NCBI GenBank assembly: GCA_039208045.1
Contig: JBCCRH010000235.1
Coordinates: forward strand, 1 to 9,372
Length of the DNA stretch: 9,372 bases
From: JBCCRH01 sp039208045
GTDB lineage: Bacteria; Bacteroidota; Bacteroidia; Chitinophagales; Saprospiraceae
Reading direction: 5' to 3'
The number at the start of each line of letters is the position of its first letter. Position 1 is the first letter of the stretch. Under the pieces are notes generated by a model. The model saw nothing but the letters and a program-made list of their open reading frames with translations, was not told the DNA's origin and did not search any database. A program made the position numbers and the translations under genes. Shown one piece after another: positions 6,495 through 9,372 of the stretch.

Positions 6495-6590
6495 ATGGCT
6501 TTATCAGATACTCAAATCTTTGTTGCGCTGGGCCTTGCGCTCGTTCCCGGTTTCTTGGCACTACGCCTAGCCACTGAACTTTACAAGTAA
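6495..6590 (+). CDS. psaM: Photosystem I reaction centre subunit XII (PsaM)
   Basis: This tiny gene encodes 31 residues beginning MALSDTQIFVALGLALVPG and ending RLATELYK. That is the full length and pattern of PsaM: a MxLSDTQ start, one transmembrane helix (about residues 8-26) and a short TELYK tail. PsaM is a single-helix subunit of photosystem I in the thylakoid membrane, where it lies near the trimer core and helps to stabilise trimers in cyanobacteria. Its presence proves that this part of the window is from an oxygenic phototroph. It is transcribed alone, with a terminator about 80 bases downstream. It is short enough to be missed by automatic calling. Confidence 0.96.
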   Translation: MALSDTQIFVALGLALVPGFLALRLATELYK

Positions 6591-6668
6591 AGTCCAGATA
6601 GGCAGAGCCGATGGCAGTTTCCTCAGGCTGCGATGCGCGCTACCTCTATCAAACTCACTTTAAAATCG

Positions 6669-6717
6669 AAACTCCTAGAAAATCGGTGGCTTCAGAGCTG
6701 ACTTTTTAGGAGTTTTT
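6669..6717 (+). terminator. Intrinsic terminator after psaM
   Basis: AAACTCCTA (6669-6677) pairs with TAGGAGTTT (6707-6715). After one bulged G the stem extends by four A-T pairs (6679-6682 with 6703-6706). A short T-run (TTTTT, 6713-6717) overlaps the right arm. The site lies downstream of psaM on the plus strand and also just past the end of the minus-strand GH9 remnant, so it may serve both directions. Confidence 0.7.
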
Positions 6718-6745
6718 GGTCTTTAAAGGGGTTTGCTGCTATGAA

Positions 6746-6973
6746 TCATGGCTGCACTGAGATTCCTGGGAGCTGGTTTAGCTGAGAATCTGAAAGGGGA
6801 TCGCCGCCAAATTTGTCGTACATGCGAGCGATCGCACCTGTAAAGCCAGCGTTGTAATCCAGCGCAACCTCATCACGTGGAGTTTCCACGCCAGCCAATG
6901 CGGTTGTTTTTTGGGAGTTTGCCTGTTCGCTGAGCTTCGTAGAAGAGAAAGGACTTTTGCAGCGCTTCTCCAT
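6746..6973 (-). pseudogene. C-terminal remnant of a GH9 glycoside hydrolase (endoglucanase-like)
   Basis: A minus-strand frame of 75 codons (ATG at 6973, stop at 6746; open to a TTG at 7039) contains ETPRDEVALDYNAGFTGAIA. This is the signature near the end of family 9 glycoside hydrolases (NEVALDYNAGFTGALA), and its Glu is the catalytic acid of the inverting cellulase reaction. The following ARMYDKFGGDPLSD fits the last helix and tail of such enzymes. Upstream of about 6890 the frame no longer resembles GH9 (the MEKRCKSPFSSTKLSEQ region), and none of the roughly 400-500-residue catalytic barrel is found in any frame up to 7244. The piece is therefore best read as a degraded or recombined remnant. 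It is not functional as a hydrolase. GH9 genes do occur in some filamentous cyanobacteria. Confidence 0.6.
6828..6835. repeat. HIP1 octamer GCGATCGC
   Basis: This is an exact copy of the highly iterated palindrome HIP1, which is strongly over-represented in most cyanobacterial genomes. It sits inside the GH9 remnant. No copy was noticed in bases 1-6290, which fits the split origin of the window. Confidence 0.75.
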
Positions 6974-7295
6974 AGAGTATGTTTTTCTCGTCAAAGCTTT
7001 GATGGATAGGATGATTTGACGATATGCTCTCAGTATCAAGATTTGTTGTAAAAACTCTGCTGACTGGTGAGTGTGTATAAGAAGTAGGGCAGTCTCTCAG
7101 TAAGCCTTACAAATGTCTCTACATGCCAATATGTTCGGGAAGCTAAAAGGAATTGAAAAAGTCATCTGAAGTACTTGCAAGATGACGGAATACATTCATA
7201 ATGTATCCCAGTGTCGACGCGACCCGTAATTCCCCGGACGCTGTTTGCTCCAGAGTCCATTACAATCAGCTCGCTATTTTGGTGATTTTCGTTTT
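6974..7295. other. Non-coding stretch with two small adjacent hairpins
   Basis: No convincing gene lies here on either strand. Two inverted repeats sit side by side: GTCATCT (7161-7167) with AGATGAC (7180-7186), whose 12-base loop holds the palindrome AAGTACTT, and ATACATT (7190-7196) with AATGTAT (7200-7206), with a 3-base loop. They lie 90-135 bases upstream of the FtsL-like gene and lack T-runs, so they are not obvious terminators. The promoter of that gene is probably in this stretch. Confidence 0.5.
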
Positions 7296-7784
7296 ATGAA
7301 CGCTGCTCAGCGCCCGGCCATGCCGCCATCTGCCACATCCCACCAAGACTCCCTGCAAAAAAGTCCTCTACAGAACCCCACTGCTCGTACGAGAGCAAAT
7401 TCTCCTCAGCGAGAGACTTTACCTTCTATCCCTCGTTCGCGGGCCTATCAGCCTAAGCGGGTTCCCTATGTGGGGGCGCGTCGGACGATCGCATTCGAAT
7501 CTTCGGTTAAGCTCACCGTCAATTTGTTGCTAGCTATTGTTGCAACGACGACGATTGCCAAGCTGTTGCCTTACCATCAGTCACAGCAAGATCGACTCAA
7601 GACGCTGCAAACGTCGGTTGTGGATGCTGAGTTGCGCAATGCTGAACTGCGATCACAGTTCAAGCGCAATTTTGATCCCGCCCAGTCGGCTCGCATTATG
7701 CAAGAGCAAAGTGGCATGGCCTACCCCAACCAAAAGCAAATTATTTGGACTGAGCCTATCGAAGGTCAGCAAGAGAGCCAGTGA
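7296..7784 (+). CDS. FtsL/FtsB-like cyanobacterial cell-division protein (Slr1601-like)
   Basis: The protein has 162 residues from the ATG at 7296. The frame is open to a TTG at 7245 (179 residues), and an inner ATG at 7320 is also possible; none has a strong Shine-Dalgarno site. Layout: a Pro/Ser/Gln/Arg-rich basic cytoplasmic arm (1-68), one transmembrane helix (about 70-92, KLTVNLLLAIVATTTIAKLL), a short coiled-coil-like helix (about 95-122, QSQQDRLKTLQTSVVDAELR), then FDPAQSARIMQEQSGMAYPN and a terminal IIWTEP. This bitopic layout with a periplasmic coiled coil is that of FtsL, FtsB and DivIC divisome proteins. I recall this family in cyanobacteria as Slr1601-type putative cell-division proteins, so the role is inferred from layout and memory. 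It precedes ribBA on the same strand with a 113-base gap. Confidence 0.7.
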   Translation: MNAAQRPAMPPSATSHQDSLQKSPLQNPTARTRANSPQRETLPSIPRSRAYQPKRVPYVGARRTIAFESSVKLTVNLLLAIVATTTIAKLLPYHQSQQDRLKTLQTSVVDAELRNAELRSQFKRNFDPAQSARIMQEQSGMAYPNQKQIIWTEPIEGQQESQ

Positions 7785-7884
7785 GAAGGCCCGAAATGTA
7801 ACAGGGCACACAAACATCCATTTTTCTCTCAGGCGCGGCAATTCGGGTAACGATACAATCGAGGAGTAATCGTTTTCTCCGTTT

Positions 7885-7890
7885 GGAAGG
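7885..7890 (+). promoter_or_regulatory. Shine-Dalgarno site GGAAGG deciding the ribBA start
   Basis: GGAAGG ends 7 bases before the GTG at 7898. There is no ATG in this frame between here and the conserved enzyme domain, so the site fixes GTG as the start codon. Confidence 0.7.
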
Positions 7891-7897
7891 AATTCCA

Positions 7898-9372
7898 GTG
7901 TTTGATGCTGCCCCAAGTCAGAGACCAGATCCGAGTGAAAGTCGCAGTCCAGTTCAGCACCCAGTCAAAAAACTCAGCGTTGAGTCGGATTTTGAGTTTG
8001 ATTCGATAGAAGACGCGCTAGCGGATTTGGCCGCAGGACGGGCAATCGTCGTGGTTGACGACGAAAACCGCGAGAATGAAGGTGATGTCATCTGCGCGGC
8101 TCAGTTTGCAACCCCGGATTTAATTAATTTTATGGCTGTCGAGGCCAGGGGTTTGATTTGCCTCGCTATGACCGGTGATCGGCTAGACGAGCTGGATTTG
8201 CCACTTATGGTGACCAGCAGTCCGTTTGAAGATGAAAATGAGCAGACGGCTTTCACGGTTAGTATTGACGCCTCCCTTGAACTGGGTGTAACGACGGGCA
8301 TTTCTGCTGAAGACAGGGCGCGCACTATTCAGGTGGCTATTAACCCAAAGGCAGCGCCAACAGACTTACGTAGACCGGGGCATATTTTCCCGCTGCGTGC
8401 CAAAGAAGGTGGCGTGCTAAGGCGAGCCGGACATACCGAGGCAGGGGTGGATCTTGCTCGGCTGGCAGGTTTGTATCCGGCAGGCGTAATCTGTGAAATT
8501 TCTAACGCTGATGGTTCTATGGCCCGTTTGCCCGACTTGGTGGGCTATGCCAAAGAGCACCAGATGAAACTCATTAGCATTGCGGACTTGATTAGCTATC
8601 GTCTGCGCCACGAGCGCTTTGTTAAGCGTGAAGCTGTGGCTGCGATGCCATCCAAGTTTGGTGACTTTCAGGTGTATGCCTATCGCAATGATCTAGATGG
8701 CTCTGAGCATATTGCCCTGGTGAAAGGTGATCCGGCTACGTTTAAAGATGAGCCGATTATGGTGCGTATGCACTCTGAGTGTCTGACGGGAGACGCGCTG
8801 GGATCGCTGCGCTGCGACTGCCGCATGCAGCTACAGGCCACGCTGAAGATGATTGAAAATGCAGGCAAGGGTGTAGTGGTGTATCTGCGCCAAGAAGGGC
8901 GAGGGATCGGGCTAGTCAATAAGCTCAAAGCTTACTCTTTGCAGGACATGGGTCTAGATACTGTGGAGGCTAATGAGCGGTTGGGCTTGCCGGTTGACCA
9001 GCGCAACTATGGCATGGGTGCGCAAATTCTGATGGATTTGGGAATTGGTCAGTTTCGATTGATTACGAACAACCCGCGTAAGATTGCGGGACTTAAGGGC
9101 TATGGCTTGGAGATGGTGGACCGAGTACCGCTGCTGATTGAAGCGACTAGATACAATGCCCACTACCTGGCAACCAAGGCTGAAAAGCTGGGTCATTTTT
9201 TACTGCAAACCTATCTCATCACCGTCGCAATTCAGTGGCACGACACACCCAACGCCTCGGCAGATATCACTCAAAATAGTGAGCCGAATTCTCAGCGTGA
9301 ACCGGTGAGCGCCCGGTACGAACAGCTCGAAAGGCTGCGAGCCCTAGCTCAAAAACACGGACTACTACTGCA
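7898..9372 (+). CDS. ribBA: Bifunctional DHBP synthase / GTP cyclohydrolase II (RibBA), 3' end beyond window
   Basis: The frame runs 491 codons from the GTG at 7898 to the right edge with no stop. Residues 34-240 are 3,4-dihydroxy-2-butanone 4-phosphate synthase, acting on ribulose 5-phosphate: VVVDDENRENEGD (51-63, metal/substrate acids) and RRAGHTEAGVDLARLAG (175-191, catalytic His179/Glu181). Residues from about 250 to 430 are GTP cyclohydrolase II: zinc ligands Cys295, Cys306 and Cys308 in HSECLTGDALGSLRCDC, then YLRQEGRGIGL (329-339), DQRNYGMGAQIL (367-378) and TNNPRKIAGLKGYGLE (390-405). The two activities supply both precursors of riboflavin, hence FMN and FAD, in the cytoplasm. A 30-residue polar N-terminal arm and a polar, Gln/Ser-rich C-terminal extension (after about 447) flank the core, and both are common in cyanobacterial RibBA. 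All key residues are intact. No FMN riboswitch was seen in the 113-base leader. Confidence 0.97.
   Translation, partial: MFDAAPSQRPDPSESRSPVQHPVKKLSVESDFEFDSIEDALADLAAGRAIVVVDDENRENEGDVICAAQFATPDLINFMAVEARGLICLAMTGDRLDELDLPLMVTSSPFEDENEQTAFTVSIDASLELGVTTGISAEDRARTIQVAINPKAAPTDLRRPGHIFPLRAKEGGVLRRAGHTEAGVDLARLAGLYPAGVICEISNADGSMARLPDLVGYAKEHQMKLISIADLISYRLRHERFVKREAVAAMPSKFGDFQVYAYRNDLDGSEHIALVKGDPATFKDEPIMVRMHSECLTGDALGSLRCDCRMQLQATLKMIENAGKGVVVYLRQEGRGIGLVNKLKAYSLQDMGLDTVEANERLGLPVDQRNYGMGAQILMDLGIGQFRLITNNPRKIAGLKGYGLEMVDRVPLLIEATRYNAHYLATKAEKLGHFLLQTYLITVAIQWHDTPNASADITQNSEPNSQREPVSARYEQLERLRALAQKHGLLL

Noticed and set aside
7785..7897. Possible FMN riboswitch or terminator before ribBA
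   Set aside because: The 113-base leader lacks the conserved FMN-riboswitch core and has no strong stem followed by a T-run.
7537..7916. Plus- and minus-strand open frames overlapping the FtsL-like gene and its downstream gap
   Set aside because: Both are Ser/Arg/Leu-rich out-of-frame readings of the FtsL-like gene, with no motifs.
8101..9196. Several minus-strand open frames opposite ribBA
   Set aside because: They are antisense shadows of a strongly conserved enzyme gene in GC-richer DNA.

Overview
The window appears to join DNA from two unrelated bacteria. Bases 1 to about 6290 look like a Bacteroidota genome, probably a Saprospiraceae/Lewinella-type member. The evidence is a secreted protein with a T9SS-client-like start, a Bacteroidota-only type of membrane-anchored hypothetical protein (DUF7935-like), A-rich leaders without Shine-Dalgarno sites, and TAnnTTTG promoter-like boxes. 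Bases from about 6300 to 9372 are cyanobacterial. They carry psaM (photosystem I subunit XII), a cyanobacterial FtsL-like small membrane protein, a bifunctional ribBA with a Shine-Dalgarno/GTG start, and an exact HIP1 octamer (GCGATCGC). The change falls between the 5'-truncated arsC-like gene and the psaM leader. Its simplest reading is a chimeric (mis-joined) metagenome or co-culture contig; real transfer is possible but less likely.

Bacteroidota part, left to right: the N-terminal part of a secreted protein (minus, runs off the left edge); an A-type Fe-S carrier (minus) followed by a clean intrinsic terminator; a divergent gap with an 11-bp inverted repeat; a one-TM hypothetical protein (plus); then a minus-strand run of btaB, btaA, ppk1 and a truncated arsC-like gene. 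BtaA and BtaB together turn diacylglycerol into the phosphorus-free betaine lipid DGTS. Polyphosphate kinase 1 stores phosphate, and arsenate reductase deals with the arsenate that enters through phosphate transporters. The run therefore reads as a phosphorus-economy cluster, although no Pho box was seen.

Cyanobacterial part: a roughly 200-bp leader and psaM (31 aa), then an intrinsic terminator, a minus-strand remnant of the C-terminus of a GH9 glycoside hydrolase, an intergenic stretch with two small adjacent hairpins, the FtsL/FtsB-like (Slr1601-like) gene, and ribBA, which runs off the right edge after 491 codons. No tRNA, rRNA, CRISPR array, transposase or complete insertion sequence was seen.
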